Below are positions 6,585-14,065 of a stretch of DNA of 24,117 nucleotides, piece after piece. How positions within the stretch are numbered: the stretch's first letter is position 1; every line of letters starts with the position of its first letter. The translations under genes and the position numbers were made by a program. The notes beneath the pieces were generated by a model. It was not told the origin of the DNA. It saw only the letters and a program-made list of their open reading frames with translations, and did not search any database. Source of the DNA: a virus; the IMG/VR virus record IMGVR_UViG_3300000595_000005, positions 1-24,117 of that record; one strand, 5' to 3'.

Positions 6585-8504
6585 TTACTTTATTCGATTA
6601 ATATATTTATCACTTCTTACACCTTGTTTAAACCACATTACAGGCCCAACTTGAAAAGGTTTAATTGTAACCTCGTTACTTCCCATATTACCACTCACCC
6701 CGGCGAACTCTTGCAGGTGTTTAGGCGTTACAATTGCTTCGGGGCCAGCTTCGCCGAATATACCAGCATGTGCGGTTGTGAATATGCCCCCGCTTGCATG
6801 TTGTGGTAATGCTCTTGTTGATTTTCCCAAACTTCCTAAACCACTCAAAGCGCCGAAAATAGAACTAAAATTACCTAATGAAGCAAATCCGGTAACGCTT
6901 AATAATGCTGCCAATATAGCGGCGGCGGCGGCGGCGGCTATAAGTTTCTCAATAAGTTGAGTTAAGAATTGACCCATAGCGGAAATAAATGAAGATGTTC
7001 CCGATAAAGCACTTTCAAAAGCACTTGATAGACCTTGCCCAAATACTCTAACTATTTCCTTTCCTGCTGTAGCTTCGTTTTTTAAATCAGCGGCGTACCC
7101 TTTAGATAATGCTCTTCCTGATATTTTTTCATCATTTAATTGCTTGAACAAATACAACGTTTTAGTCATATTTGCTAAATCTGAATCACCGTTTGTTCCA
7201 ATTGGAGAATTAGTAATCGTCGGCTTTAATGAAACTGCTGTAATATCATTTTCATGAAACTTTTTAAATTGTGCATCTTCTAAAACTTTGAGATTATCTA
7301 ACATCATAGAAATCTCGTTTTTTATTATAAGATTTCTATGTATTAATGCATTCGCTATTTCATCATTCCCGTTTAATAGTGCAACTTTTATTTTTTTATC
7401 ATTATCAGATATTTCTTTTTCTAATAGTTCATATTCGTCTTTAACTGCTTTTATTTTTTTATCGGGTTTTGGTTTATCATCTTGTTCGCCCCCTGTTTTA
7501 AATCCGGATGTTTTTTCAAATTGAGCGGCTTTTTGTGCTAACTGTAAATTTTGTTCGTTTAATTTTTTAGTATCGGTTTTTAAGTCATTTACCTTTTTTT
7601 GACTTTCTGCGATTGCATCTACAGCCCTTGATTCAGCAACGCTTTGACCTCCTCCAGTTCCTTCTCTACCGGAAGTACTTAACTCTTGCTCACGCTTTTG
7701 TTGTGCTATTATTTTACGTTGCTTTGCCTGTTCTATTAATTCACTTGTTATTTTTTGGTCGTTTTCAAATGCACGGTTTGAATTTATACCTATTTGGTTT
7801 TCGTATGCCTTTGCATTTGCAGCCGCTAAAACTGCAACTGTTAAATCATCATATTTAATTTTATTTTGGCCTAATAAAGTAGCCTCTCGGTCTGCATTTG
7901 TAAACCATTTAGGGTATTTCTTTTCAAGTTCATCATATGCCTTATTTCGGTCTGCTAATGATAGTGTGTGGTCTTGTGTGGCTTTATAAAGTATTTGGAG
8001 CCGTGTAATTTCGCTTTGTCCGTCTTGTTGCCCTTTTAATTGAGCCTGTCTTAAACTATCAAGTGTTGAAACAAAATCAACTGTAGTCTCTTTTGCTTTT
8101 TTAGTTGTCTTTTCGTAAATCTCGAATGCTATAGTTAACGCAAGTATAGCCCCTCCAACGCCAAAAGCCGACTGCCCTAACGCTTTCATTGCGCCGCCCA
8201 ATGAACCAGTTTCATTAACAAGGCTATTAATGTGGTGTCCCATTGCCATTAGCATCATATCGGCTCTTTGACCGCCTACAGCAAAAGCTAATGTACCATC
8301 ACGTAATGCAGATATACCCGAACGCATCTGTTGAAACTTCATTGATGCAGAAATAGCCGAACCGCCTAATTTATCAGTTGCTTGGGATGCCTGTGCTAAT
8401 GATTGTGAAACTTGATTACTGGCTGTTTGCGCGGTCGCTGCCAACCCTTTAACATTCTGATTAAAGTTACTTGCATCCGCGCCGATAGTATATAGCAAAT
8501 CCAT
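6585..8504 (-). CDS. Tail tape measure protein
   Basis: 639 aa with the usual tape-measure layout: an Ala/Gln/Ser-rich helical N-terminus (NQNVKGLAATAQTASNQ), a hydrophobic patch near 95-125, a long charged coiled-coil middle (Lys/Glu-rich, about 130-400), and a C-terminal hydrophobic segment with a run of seven alanines (encoded by a GCC repeat at 6919-6939). The near-C-terminal motif GGIFTTAHAGIFGEAGPEAIVTP is characteristic of phage tape measures. By the family rule of about 0.15 nm per residue it would set a tail near 95 nm. It lies directly between the tail assembly chaperones and the distal tail gene, as expected. It spans the inner tail tube and is ejected with DNA. Confidence 0.9.
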   Translation of the reverse strand: MDLLYTIGADASNFNQNVKGLAATAQTASNQVSQSLAQASQATDKLGGSAISASMKFQQMRSGISALRDGTLAFAVGGQRADMMLMAMGHHINSLVNETGSLGGAMKALGQSAFGVGGAILALTIAFEIYEKTTKKAKETTVDFVSTLDSLRQAQLKGQQDGQSEITRLQILYKATQDHTLSLADRNKAYDELEKKYPKWFTNADREATLLGQNKIKYDDLTVAVLAAANAKAYENQIGINSNRAFENDQKITSELIEQAKQRKIIAQQKREQELSTSGREGTGGGQSVAESRAVDAIAESQKKVNDLKTDTKKLNEQNLQLAQKAAQFEKTSGFKTGGEQDDKPKPDKKIKAVKDEYELLEKEISDNDKKIKVALLNGNDEIANALIHRNLIIKNEISMMLDNLKVLEDAQFKKFHENDITAVSLKPTITNSPIGTNGDSDLANMTKTLYLFKQLNDEKISGRALSKGYAADLKNEATAGKEIVRVFGQGLSSAFESALSGTSSFISAMGQFLTQLIEKLIAAAAAAAILAALLSVTGFASLGNFSSIFGALSGLGSLGKSTRALPQHASGGIFTTAHAGIFGEAGPEAIVTPKHLQEFAGVSGNMGSNEVTIKPFQVGPVMWFKQGVRSDKYINRIK

Positions 8505-8522
8505 AATTCAAATGTAAGGTAA

Positions 8523-8786
8523 TTATTTAAGTATTTTATTTGCTTGTAAAGCCCTCAACCGTGCGTTTGCAATTTCCATCAATTCGGATTTGCGTTCCTC
8601 TGTCATTTCCTGATCTTTAATTGGCGTGAAATTATCAATCAAAAGAGGCATGAATTCGGATATAGATGGCTTGTTTTTTTCGGTCGTATTGATGCAAAAC
8701 AGGGTGTAAACAACATTCCGGGTGTGCGCCCATTTATTGGCCTCAACAAAGTAATACCGATGAACTAAACACCGGTATTCATACAT
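8523..8786 (-). CDS. Tail assembly chaperone, frameshift extension (GT-like T part)
   Basis: 87 aa from ATG 8786, but this frame is open without a stop all the way back to the A-run at 8886-8895, so it is most likely made as the C-terminal extension of the upstream 129-aa protein through a -1 frameshift. The fused product would be about 244 aa ending at the stop at 8523-8525. The extension runs ...ITWADIFENAVITLGINPKEFYKLTMYEYRCLVHRYY..., with the W-D-x-x-x-x-A-x-x-x-G-x-x-P-x-x-F-x-x-x-T-x-x-E pattern typical of phage chaperone GT segments. Tail assembly chaperones bind the tape measure protein while the tube polymerises. Independent translation from 8786 cannot be ruled out. Confidence 0.8.
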   Translation of the reverse strand: MYEYRCLVHRYYFVEANKWAHTRNVVYTLFCINTTEKNKPSISEFMPLLIDNFTPIKDQEMTEERKSELMEIANARLRALQANKILK

Positions 8787-8866
8787 TGTTAACTTGTAAA
8801 ATTCTTTGGGATTAATGCCTAATGTGATAACGGCATTCTCGAAAATGTCAGCCCATGTAATAGGCT

Positions 8867-9256
8867 TTATTTCTTCATTACTTTGTTTTTTTTTTGACTC
8901 TTAGTAATGTAAGCGTCTATCTGTTCTTGTGAGGCTTTGGGGATGCCCATTATATCGCTAAATGCGTTCCAAACAGATGTAAATGAATTAAAATCAGCAT
9001 CCCCAACCATTTTAGAAACTGATGCTAATGTTAAGTCATGCTTTAAAATAAACTGATTTTCGTATTCTGCAAGTATGCCACAATAAATTATGTAGGTAAC
9101 CCCTCTTAATGGGTTGGTGGCGCAAACGTCAATAACTGCCTTTTCAATTTCGTCGGGGTTGCATTCTAATTCCTTTGATAAGAACATCAAAAAGTGCATG
9201 TTAAAACTTAAAATGCGGGTTTCCCCGCCTAATTCAATAGTTGCTACGCCGTGCAT
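8867..9256 (-). CDS. Tail assembly chaperone (G-like)
   Basis: 129 aa, located between the major tail protein and the tape measure gene, the classic place for the G chaperone. It is mostly helical, with an N-terminal beta start (MHGVATIELGGETRILSFNMHFLMFLSKELECNPDEIEKAV), a pattern shared with many Gram-negative and Bacteroidota tail chaperones. The C-terminus (KSQKKNKVMKK) is encoded by an A-rich tract of ten A residues that forms the frameshift signal, and the zero-frame stop lies 16 nt after the slippery heptamer. Overlaps the stop of the major tail protein gene by one base at 9256. Confidence 0.8.
   Translation of the reverse strand: MHGVATIELGGETRILSFNMHFLMFLSKELECNPDEIEKAVIDVCATNPLRGVTYIIYCGILAEYENQFILKHDLTLASVSKMVGDADFNSFTSVWNAFSDIMGIPKASQEQIDAYITKSQKKNKVMKK
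8885..8896 (-). promoter_or_regulatory. Programmed -1 ribosomal frameshift site
   Basis: On the minus strand the zero-frame codons read CAA AAA AAA AAC, containing the classical heptamer A_AAA_AAC (8891-8885). Slipping back one base enters the open frame leading to the stop at 8523. A small hairpin, AGCC(T)...(G)GGCT with a 7-nt loop, begins about 18 nt downstream and may help. Position and frame direction match the conserved G/GT frameshift of long-tailed phages. Confidence 0.8.
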
Positions 9257-9705
9257 TAAGAAATTGAGTTAGTTTTTGGCTCTCCTGTTAATTGGATTGT
9301 GTAGTTGTATTTTACAAGGTCATTATAAGCCGCTGTGGCTTTGTTTGTAGTCAACCAACCATCGCACCCATAAAATAGGTTTGTTCCTGCTATACCCCAT
9401 GTAACGTACACTTTACGCTGTGCAAATTGAGCAGATACAAGTTGTTGAAATGAATATTCATCGTAACCGGCTGAATTTGACATTGGAACTAAGCCGTTAC
9501 CGGTAATTTTTCCGCTATTAATATTAGGAACGCTTTCATCCCAAATAATACCATCGGAATCTTTTGAACATTTGGTTGTTGCAGTAATCATTGATGTAGT
9601 CCACTCAATATCGCAAGTATCATCACAGCCTACGGGATAAGTACCGCCCTGTGTGGTGCTTACATAAACTGCCACGTCTTTACCTGCTATTTTGTTAGTA
9701 TCCAT
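9256..9705 (-). CDS. Major tail (tube) protein
   Basis: 149 aa. It starts MDTNKIAGKDVAVYVSTTQGGTY and has the tube-protein core: CDIEWTTSMITATTKCSKDSDGIIWDESVP, then SGKITGNGLVP. The first segment contains the strand-then-T-K-x-S-D-x-x-x-W-x-E pattern of TP901-1-type tube proteins; the end (YNDLVKYNYTIQLTGEP) is the matching closing strand. It sits directly upstream of the tail chaperones, as in most siphophages. It has its own promoter candidate at 9728-9756, reasonable for one of the most abundant virion proteins. It self-assembles into hexameric rings around the tape measure. Confidence 0.85.
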   Translation of the reverse strand: MDTNKIAGKDVAVYVSTTQGGTYPVGCDDTCDIEWTTSMITATTKCSKDSDGIIWDESVPNINSGKITGNGLVPMSNSAGYDEYSFQQLVSAQFAQRKVYVTWGIAGTNLFYGCDGWLTTNKATAAYNDLVKYNYTIQLTGEPKTNSIS

Positions 9706-9727
9706 GATTTTGCTTTTTTATTTTGCG

Positions 9728-9756
9728 TAAATATAAATAAAAGTTATTAAATCAAA
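9728..9756 (-). promoter_or_regulatory. Possible promoter of the major tail protein gene
   Basis: On the minus strand TTTG (9753-9756) is followed by 17 nt and TATATTTA (9728-9735), one base off TAnnTTTG. Spacing is at the short end of the accepted range. The 57-nt gap ahead of the major tail gene is the only clear gap in the neck and tail region. Confidence 0.35.
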
Positions 9757-9762
9757 ATTATT

Positions 9763-10191
9763 TTATGCAGCCCCTACAATATGCTGAAATCTTAACACCC
9801 GATGCAATATTGTTTCCTGTGGTGTTTGCATCGGTGCGTCTTGTGGTTGCGATGTAAAAGTATTGTATGTTTTAAAGTTGTCAAATTGAATATCCGTGTT
9901 AACATCGGGTGCAATTTGAGCCGTTATACTTTCTTCTAAGTCATCTAAAATAGCACTGTTAGCCGCGCCGCGTTTGTCCCTTGTATAAATGTCAATAGTT
10001 GTATCCGATCGCCAAAGTTTATCGCATTTTGTGCGGTTGACTTCAGTTTTAGTTTGAGTTTGTATTAGCACATACGTTTTGGGCGTATCAATATCACTTG
10101 GTAAATTCTTATCGTAAAGCGGAACGCCAATACCCGAAAGTAATTGAATGTACTTTTTACGAATGTATTTATTTGGGTTTTTGAGTGCCAT
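9763..10191 (-). CDS. Tail completion / tail terminator-like protein (gp17/DUF3168 type)
   Basis: 142 aa. Helical start (NPNKYIRKKYIQLLSGIG) followed by VPLYDKNLPSDIDTPKTYVLIQTQTKTEVNRTKCDKLW, then a beta strand pattern TTIDIYTRD and DDLEESITAQIAP: this helix, strand, W-x-x-x-x-x-I-D-I-Y series is characteristic of phage tail terminator proteins (gp17/gpU fold). It lies between the gp10-like protein and the major tail protein, the usual place for a tail terminator. Its role would be to cap the growing tube and form the joining surface to the head. Separated from the gp10-like gene by a single base. Confidence 0.7.
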   Translation of the reverse strand: MALKNPNKYIRKKYIQLLSGIGVPLYDKNLPSDIDTPKTYVLIQTQTKTEVNRTKCDKLWRSDTTIDIYTRDKRGAANSAILDDLEESITAQIAPDVNTDIQFDNFKTYNTFTSQPQDAPMQTPQETILHRVLRFQHIVGAA

Positions 10192-10192
10192 T

Positions 10193-10804
10193 TTAGAAAT
10201 AACTTTCAGGTGAACGCATGAACTTTTTAAATGCTATGTTAAGCAAATCTAATATTTTTTTTTCGTTGTTTATTATGGCAGGATAAAGGAACGGTTGAGG
10301 CTTTAATCCTTCGCGTAATATTTTACGTGCTATAACGTAGGCCAGTTGTTCGTTTTCATCCTTTGTGGCATGTTTGGCATACTTAGAAGTACGTGTGCTT
10401 TTCTTTTGAGTCTTAACACTGAATGTATCTAAAAGCCCGTGCCTCGAAATCCAGCCCGTCAACGCAATTATAAAGTCTGCCCATGTCCCACTACCACTAT
10501 CCTTACCGGCTTGTGCTACATCTGCGAATCGTGCCGGTACGTCAACCATTGGGCCAGTTCCAAACTCTTGGTATATAGCTTCTGGTGCATTGCAGAATAT
10601 TTTAACATTCAATCCGTCTTGTTCCTTGCCGATTCCTTGCCTTATACCTCCCAAATCTGCCGGGGCTGATTGCTTTGCTTCGAGTACAATATTATCTGCA
10701 CCTTGATTAAGTATAGCGTTTGCCATGCGTGCGTTATTACCCCCCAAAGCTGTGAGTTTAGCAACCATTTGCTGTATGCCCTCAACTTTAACCGTTACGC
10801 TCAT
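10193..10804 (-). CDS. HK97 gp10-like neck/tail-completion protein
   Basis: 203 aa. The opening MSVTVKVEGIQQMVAKLTALG..., then ADNIVLEAKQSAPADLGGIRQGI and EAIYQEFGTGP are the standard HK97 gp10 pattern: a helix with A-x-x-x-A-P followed by G-x-L-R/I and the invariant Y-x-x-E-F-G-T. The C-terminus (LKPQPFLYPAIINNEKKILDLLNIAF) matches the family end P-x-P-F-L-x-P-A. An inserted segment around 120-150 (rich in Lys/Thr/Ser) is longer than usual. It starts in a 4-base ATGA overlap with the head closure gene. It takes part in joining heads to tails. Confidence 0.85.
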   Translation of the reverse strand: MSVTVKVEGIQQMVAKLTALGGNNARMANAILNQGADNIVLEAKQSAPADLGGIRQGIGKEQDGLNVKIFCNAPEAIYQEFGTGPMVDVPARFADVAQAGKDSGSGTWADFIIALTGWISRHGLLDTFSVKTQKKSTRTSKYAKHATKDENEQLAYVIARKILREGLKPQPFLYPAIINNEKKILDLLNIAFKKFMRSPESYF

Positions 10805-11247
10805 GACACAAGATTAATATAGCTTTGATCTGTTTTAACCCCAACTATCCAAATAAATTCTTTGTTTTTAAACACAACGTCATTGGATGCTTGAAACGAT
10901 TGTTTTGCACCGGGGAAATATGGCAGGATAGATTGAATAGAATAAATTGGTGAGTTTATTTCGTTAGGGTCGGAAACGTCCCTAAAAACCATTGATTTTG
11001 TAGGTGTGAATGAATTTCGGTAACGTATCTTTAAAACTATTGCGCTGTCAAGTTGTGAAATATCAGCTGTTTCTGTAAGTTGTTTATATTGCCTGTAAGG
11101 TTCTAAACTTCCCCATGTAACGCTTGGGTCTGTTCCCTCTGAAACGTTAGGGCATGGTTCTGTAATATATTCAGTACCACCAAAATCATTTTTAGTCGAT
11201 GTATTTATTAAGAACTGTACACGCTTATTTAGTTGTCCCGGATTCAT
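10801..11247 (-). CDS. Head closure / head-tail adaptor protein (SPP1 gp16 / HK97 gp9-like)
   Basis: 148 aa. MNPGQLNKRVQFLI... is the hallmark start of the phage head-tail joining family (G-x-L-x-x-R-V-x-F), followed by TWGSLEPYRQYKQLTETADISQLDSAIVLKIRYRN, corresponding to the W-A-x-V-x-P and I-x-x-R-Y-R motifs of that family. The C-terminal strand (KNKEFIWIVGV) ends the small beta-barrel. It forms the ring that closes the head after packaging and accepts the tail. Located between the connector and the gp10-like protein, as in HK97-type phages. Confidence 0.85.
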   Translation of the reverse strand: MNPGQLNKRVQFLINTSTKNDFGGTEYITEPCPNVSEGTDPSVTWGSLEPYRQYKQLTETADISQLDSAIVLKIRYRNSFTPTKSMVFRDVSDPNEINSPIYSIQSILPYFPGAKQSFQASNDVVFKNKEFIWIVGVKTDQSYINLVS

Positions 11248-11250
11248 AAT

Positions 11251-11841
11251 TTAAAACATTGGAGCGCGGTTATAAGGCGCTAATACAATTTCTAAGTTGC
11301 TTTTTTGTTCGTCGGTTTGCTGAATGTCTCGGTTTTCATACCAATCTGAAATAAGTGTTTTCATTATCTCAATTAACGCTTGTGGGATTAGTGTTACATC
11401 GGTATAACCACAATCAACATTGATATTAAAATAAGGCAATGATGACGCATACCCACTCAACTGGCCACCATTACCTAAGCCGTCTCCAAACGGACCATCT
11501 CCACCATTTCCAAACCCCCAATTATTATAGTTTGCGTAACCGCATAAAATAAATTCAACTGTAGTCCTTATAGGTTGCCTTTTTACCTGAATGTTGGTGT
11601 AGGGAGTTCCGTCTAATGTTGTAACTGTAACGCTGTTTAATGGCGTTTGAAACAAGTCAACATTATACGTTCCATCACTGCCTAATACCTCAACCCTTTG
11701 GTAAAAACGGTATTGTGTTTTTTGCTCAACAAGGGCAACAGCCGCGTTAATGCAAGTTGTTATCAATGCATCATCATCAATAAAATCCACCTTTAGGTAA
11801 TCTTTGGCTTGCTGTAGGGTTATGACGTTTAACGCATTCAT
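11251..11841 (-). CDS. Head-tail connector (HK97 gp6-like)
   Basis: 196 aa. N-terminal helices ITLQQAKDYLKVDFIDDDALITTCINAAVALVEQKTQYRFY match the gp6-like connector pattern (L-x-x-A-K-x-x-L-x-x-D-x-x-x-D-D-x-x-I-x-x-x-I-x-A-A), followed by the beta part TPLNSVTVT and a C-terminal helix IPQALIEIMKTLISDWYENRD, also typical. Unusual is a Gly-rich insert at about 107-130 (NWGFGNGGDGPFGDGLGNGG) not normally present in this family. It forms a ring under the portal. Its ATG overlaps the TGA of the 52-aa membrane protein gene upstream, which ties it to the accessory block. Confidence 0.85.
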   Translation of the reverse strand: MNALNVITLQQAKDYLKVDFIDDDALITTCINAAVALVEQKTQYRFYQRVEVLGSDGTYNVDLFQTPLNSVTVTTLDGTPYTNIQVKRQPIRTTVEFILCGYANYNNWGFGNGGDGPFGDGLGNGGQLSGYASSLPYFNINVDCGYTDVTLIPQALIEIMKTLISDWYENRDIQQTDEQKSNLEIVLAPYNRAPMF

Positions 11842-11996
11842 TCAAACGGAGTTTTAATCGCAATAACTACGATAATTAAAAATAAAATGAATTGACAAAC
11901 ATAACGTGCAATTTCATTTGCTACGTGTCCATTAAGCCAATAAGTTACAAACGTTGCCAATAGGCACGATATGATAACAATTATAATCTTAACCAT
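11838..11996 (-). CDS. Small two-helix membrane protein (52 aa)
   Basis: From ATG 11996: MVKIIIVIISCLLATFVTYW, a polar bridge LNGHVANEIARYVCQ and a second hydrophobic stretch FILFLIIVVIAIK ending TPFE. Two predicted membrane helices fit a small phage membrane peptide. It starts inside the end of the 80-aa upstream gene (8-base overlap) and its TGA overlaps the connector's ATG (ATGA), so it is almost certainly co-translated with its neighbours. No family recognised; a holin-like role is conceivable but its place between head genes is atypical for lysis. Confidence 0.6.
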   Translation of the reverse strand: MVKIIIVIISCLLATFVTYWLNGHVANEIARYVCQFILFLIIVVIAIKTPFE

Positions 11997-12231
11997 CTTT
12001 TTTCAATTCTTTTACTATAAAATGATTACCTACCCATGAACTAATAATATCACTATCACTATTCCATGTTAAAAATATTTTCCTCGCAAATAATTCCAAT
12101 TCTCTTGAATTATCGCTTTCGCAAATAAATCCTTGTACTCCACCTAAATCTTCTACTACCCCAGTTCCAGTAGAATATTCAATGGCATATCTTTTAGTTG
12201 GTTTTATATAAACAAATTCCGGATTTTTCAT
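11989..12231 (-). CDS. Hypothetical 80-aa protein
   Basis: ATG 12231 follows the glycosyltransferase stop by one base (TAAAATG), giving MKNPEFVYIKPTKRYAIEYS...; a further ATG at 12261 would lie inside that gene and is less likely. The protein has an IxxTGxGVVEDLGG segment followed by a stretch with SDNSRELELFARKIF and ends in FIVKELKKDG. Soluble, mixed alpha/beta. No family recognised. Part of the tightly packed accessory block. Confidence 0.65.
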   Translation of the reverse strand: MKNPEFVYIKPTKRYAIEYSTGTGVVEDLGGVQGFICESDNSRELELFARKIFLTWNSDSDIISSWVGNHFIVKELKKDG

Positions 12232-12232
12232 T

Positions 12233-13165
12233 TTATTTAATAAAGTCCTCCACCCATTCATTTAACACTTTAACACGCGGTAATGGGTCAAGTTCTTTCG
12301 CCCTTGTAAGACACAAATTACGATGAAAATTATAAACCTGATTGTCTCCCATTAATTCAACTATTGTATTTTTGTATAAAAGTAATTGATTTTTATTAAT
12401 ATAGATACCAGCATACGAAAGATTTTCCCGTAACCCCGGTAAATCGCTGCAAATTACAGGTATTCCACAACACGCCGCCTCGGTTGCAACTTGACTCCAG
12501 CTTTCAGTTTCGGATGGCACTAATAGCACTCCAATTTCACCCCAATCAATCACACCGTTTTCTTTCCACTCTATATTTTCAACTTCGGGGGTTATTTGTT
12601 CGCCGTAACCGCCCTTATAACCCACAAAGCTGACCTGTGGGAGCATTTTAGCTAATTCGATGAACTCATACACCCCTTTGTTTTGATTGCAGTTTATAAG
12701 GGCTATTTTGCGGCCATTTGAAACTTTGTAATCCCGGTAATTAATTATTGGCTGTAAAACGGTTGATTTATTATTAGGGTAAAGATTTAAAGCGGCTAAA
12801 TGGTTTGAGTTGTAAATAATTCCGGTCGTATTTGATGCGAAATAATGCTTACTTGAATTGTGGCAAATATTAATGTCCTTTTTTTTGTGCTGTTTTGCTT
12901 TATTGTAAGAATATGCGTTGCCTAACAACTGCCCTATGATTAAATCACACCATTCAAACAGGTCGTTATTTGTTTTCCAAATGTTTTCCATTTTGCCAAT
13001 CGGGTAAACTTCTATGCCATGATAGGTGTACGGTTCTTTTGTTGCAGCAATACATTTTATTTCGTGTCCGTAGGTTTGGAGTTGCTTGCATAGGTTTAAT
13101 AGGTAATGTTCGCCGCCAGCGCTCTGAAATGGCATCCAGTTAAATGGAACTATTATAATTTTCAA
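12233..13165 (-). CDS. Glycosyltransferase, GT4 family (GT-B fold)
   Basis: 310 aa from a TTG start at 13165 (MKIIIVPFNW...), which overlaps the exonuclease gene by 26 bases; no ATG lies close upstream in this frame, and an internal ATG at 13135 would remove the first strand. Motifs: N-terminal Gly pair SAGGEHYL (15-22) of the acceptor domain, and in the C-terminal nucleotide-sugar domain the retaining GT4 E-x7-E pair E221 and E229 in PSETESWSQVATEAA, followed by CGIPVICSDLPGLREN. It is shorter than typical GT4 enzymes (350-400 aa), with a compact C-terminal domain. It transfers a sugar from an NDP- or GDP-sugar; acceptor unknown. With the three-module GT and methyltransferase nearby it likely works on the same glycan. 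Confidence 0.85.
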   Translation of the reverse strand: MKIIIVPFNWMPFQSAGGEHYLLNLCKQLQTYGHEIKCIAATKEPYTYHGIEVYPIGKMENIWKTNNDLFEWCDLIIGQLLGNAYSYNKAKQHKKKDINICHNSSKHYFASNTTGIIYNSNHLAALNLYPNNKSTVLQPIINYRDYKVSNGRKIALINCNQNKGVYEFIELAKMLPQVSFVGYKGGYGEQITPEVENIEWKENGVIDWGEIGVLLVPSETESWSQVATEAACCGIPVICSDLPGLRENLSYAGIYINKNQLLLYKNTIVELMGDNQVYNFHRNLCLTRAKELDPLPRVKVLNEWVEDFIK

Positions 13166-13778
13166 ATGGTTTGTATTTAGGATTTAAATATTTAAACAAT
13201 TCATAATTCCATTTAGCATCTGCAAGTGCATTATGTTCGTTTTGTTCTTTAGGATATCTTTTTGATGCTTTAGCCATTTCTAAATCTTTTTCAAAGCTAT
13301 GAACAGGTAATGATTTAACCTTTTCATCTAACATTTGCTTTAAGTCAATGCAATACATTGGAAATCCTTTAGGTAAATCAATCATTCTACCGAACAGCGA
13401 ACAAAATACCACCCAATCGTAATCTGCGTAATAAGCGTAAAATTCCGGACTCATCTTTTGTGGTTCATTGGGCCAAGATATTTCCACAAAATCAATAATG
13501 TCTTTTGCAATCTGAGCATTCGATTTATACAGAAGTCCATTTTGCCTTAGACGTGGACTATCATAAAAAGATGTCGCTTTTTGCTCTAATTTATTGATGA
13601 CATTTTCAATAACCCATTTATCCGCATCTTTAGCATTAAATTCGTTACTTATAGCGTAATAAGTTCGGCCATCTTCGGCAATTATACCGATGCTAATCAA
13701 ATCAATAAAGTGGCTTCGCTTGCCAAATAATGGTTTTCTAAATCCTTCAATAAATTCAGTGTCAAAAAAGTATTTCAT
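13140..13778 (-). CDS. DEDDh 3'-5' exonuclease (Rv2179c-like exoribonuclease type)
   Basis: 212 aa. The N-terminal motif FFDTEF gives D6 and E8 of Exo I. The block FIDLISIGIIAEDGRTYYAISNEFN is the characteristic second strand pair of the Rv2179c-like exoribonuclease family. FYAYYADYDWVVFCSLFGRM contains the third acidic residue (D121, or D119), and EHNALADAKWN provides H182 and D187. All catalytic residues are present, so it should be active on RNA or DNA 3' ends. The start ATG overlaps the upstream stop as ATGA. It is an unexpected nuclease inside a structural gene region; no partner suggests a repair or replication role, so nucleotide scavenging or RNA decay during infection are guesses. 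Confidence 0.85.
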   Translation of the reverse strand: MKYFFDTEFIEGFRKPLFGKRSHFIDLISIGIIAEDGRTYYAISNEFNAKDADKWVIENVINKLEQKATSFYDSPRLRQNGLLYKSNAQIAKDIIDFVEISWPNEPQKMSPEFYAYYADYDWVVFCSLFGRMIDLPKGFPMYCIDLKQMLDEKVKSLPVHSFEKDLEMAKASKRYPKEQNEHNALADAKWNYELFKYLNPKYKPFENYNSSI

Positions 13779-14065
13779 AATAGTGATTTTAAAATGTTTG
13801 TTACTTTATCTAATTCTTTCGGTTTTTCGGGTTGAGTTGGAACATCGAAACAATAAACATTTGTTAGATTAATTTCGACATTCAATTTAGTCCCATTTCT
13901 TTTCGCTGTTCTTATAGCCAATAATGCAAAGGCTATGGCATTAGTTAAGTTTGGTACACGCTGTAAATAAATAGTCGGTATAGGCTCAAAAACAGGCATT
14001 TCTTCGGCTTCAATAACTTCCGGTTCAATGACTATTAATTGAGTTGACTTTTTACGGCGTTTCAT
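13775..14065 (-). CDS. Hypothetical 96-aa protein with basic start and acidic stretch
   Basis: MKRRKKSTQLIVIEPEVIEAEEMPVFEPIP: a very basic N-terminus followed by an acidic, Pro-containing stretch that is probably unstructured. The second half has a helix TNAIAFALLAIRTAKRNGTKLNV and a beta segment ITNVYCFDVP-like before an acidic/Lys C-terminal helix. It overlaps the preceding gene by 14 bases and the exonuclease start by ATGA. No family recognised. It could be an adaptor or RNA-binding protein of the nuclease, but that is only proximity. Confidence 0.6.
   Translation of the reverse strand: MKRRKKSTQLIVIEPEVIEAEEMPVFEPIPTIYLQRVPNLTNAIAFALLAIRTAKRNGTKLNVEINLTNVYCFDVPTQPEKPKELDKVTNILKSLL

Noticed and set aside
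7288-7858. Open plus-strand frames opposite the tape measure gene
   Set aside because: Phe/Ile/Leu/Ser-rich shadows of the Lys/Glu-rich coiled coil on the other strand.
8509-8518. TACATTTG box just before the tape measure start
   Set aside because: No TTTG/TTG at the correct distance and too close to the ATG.
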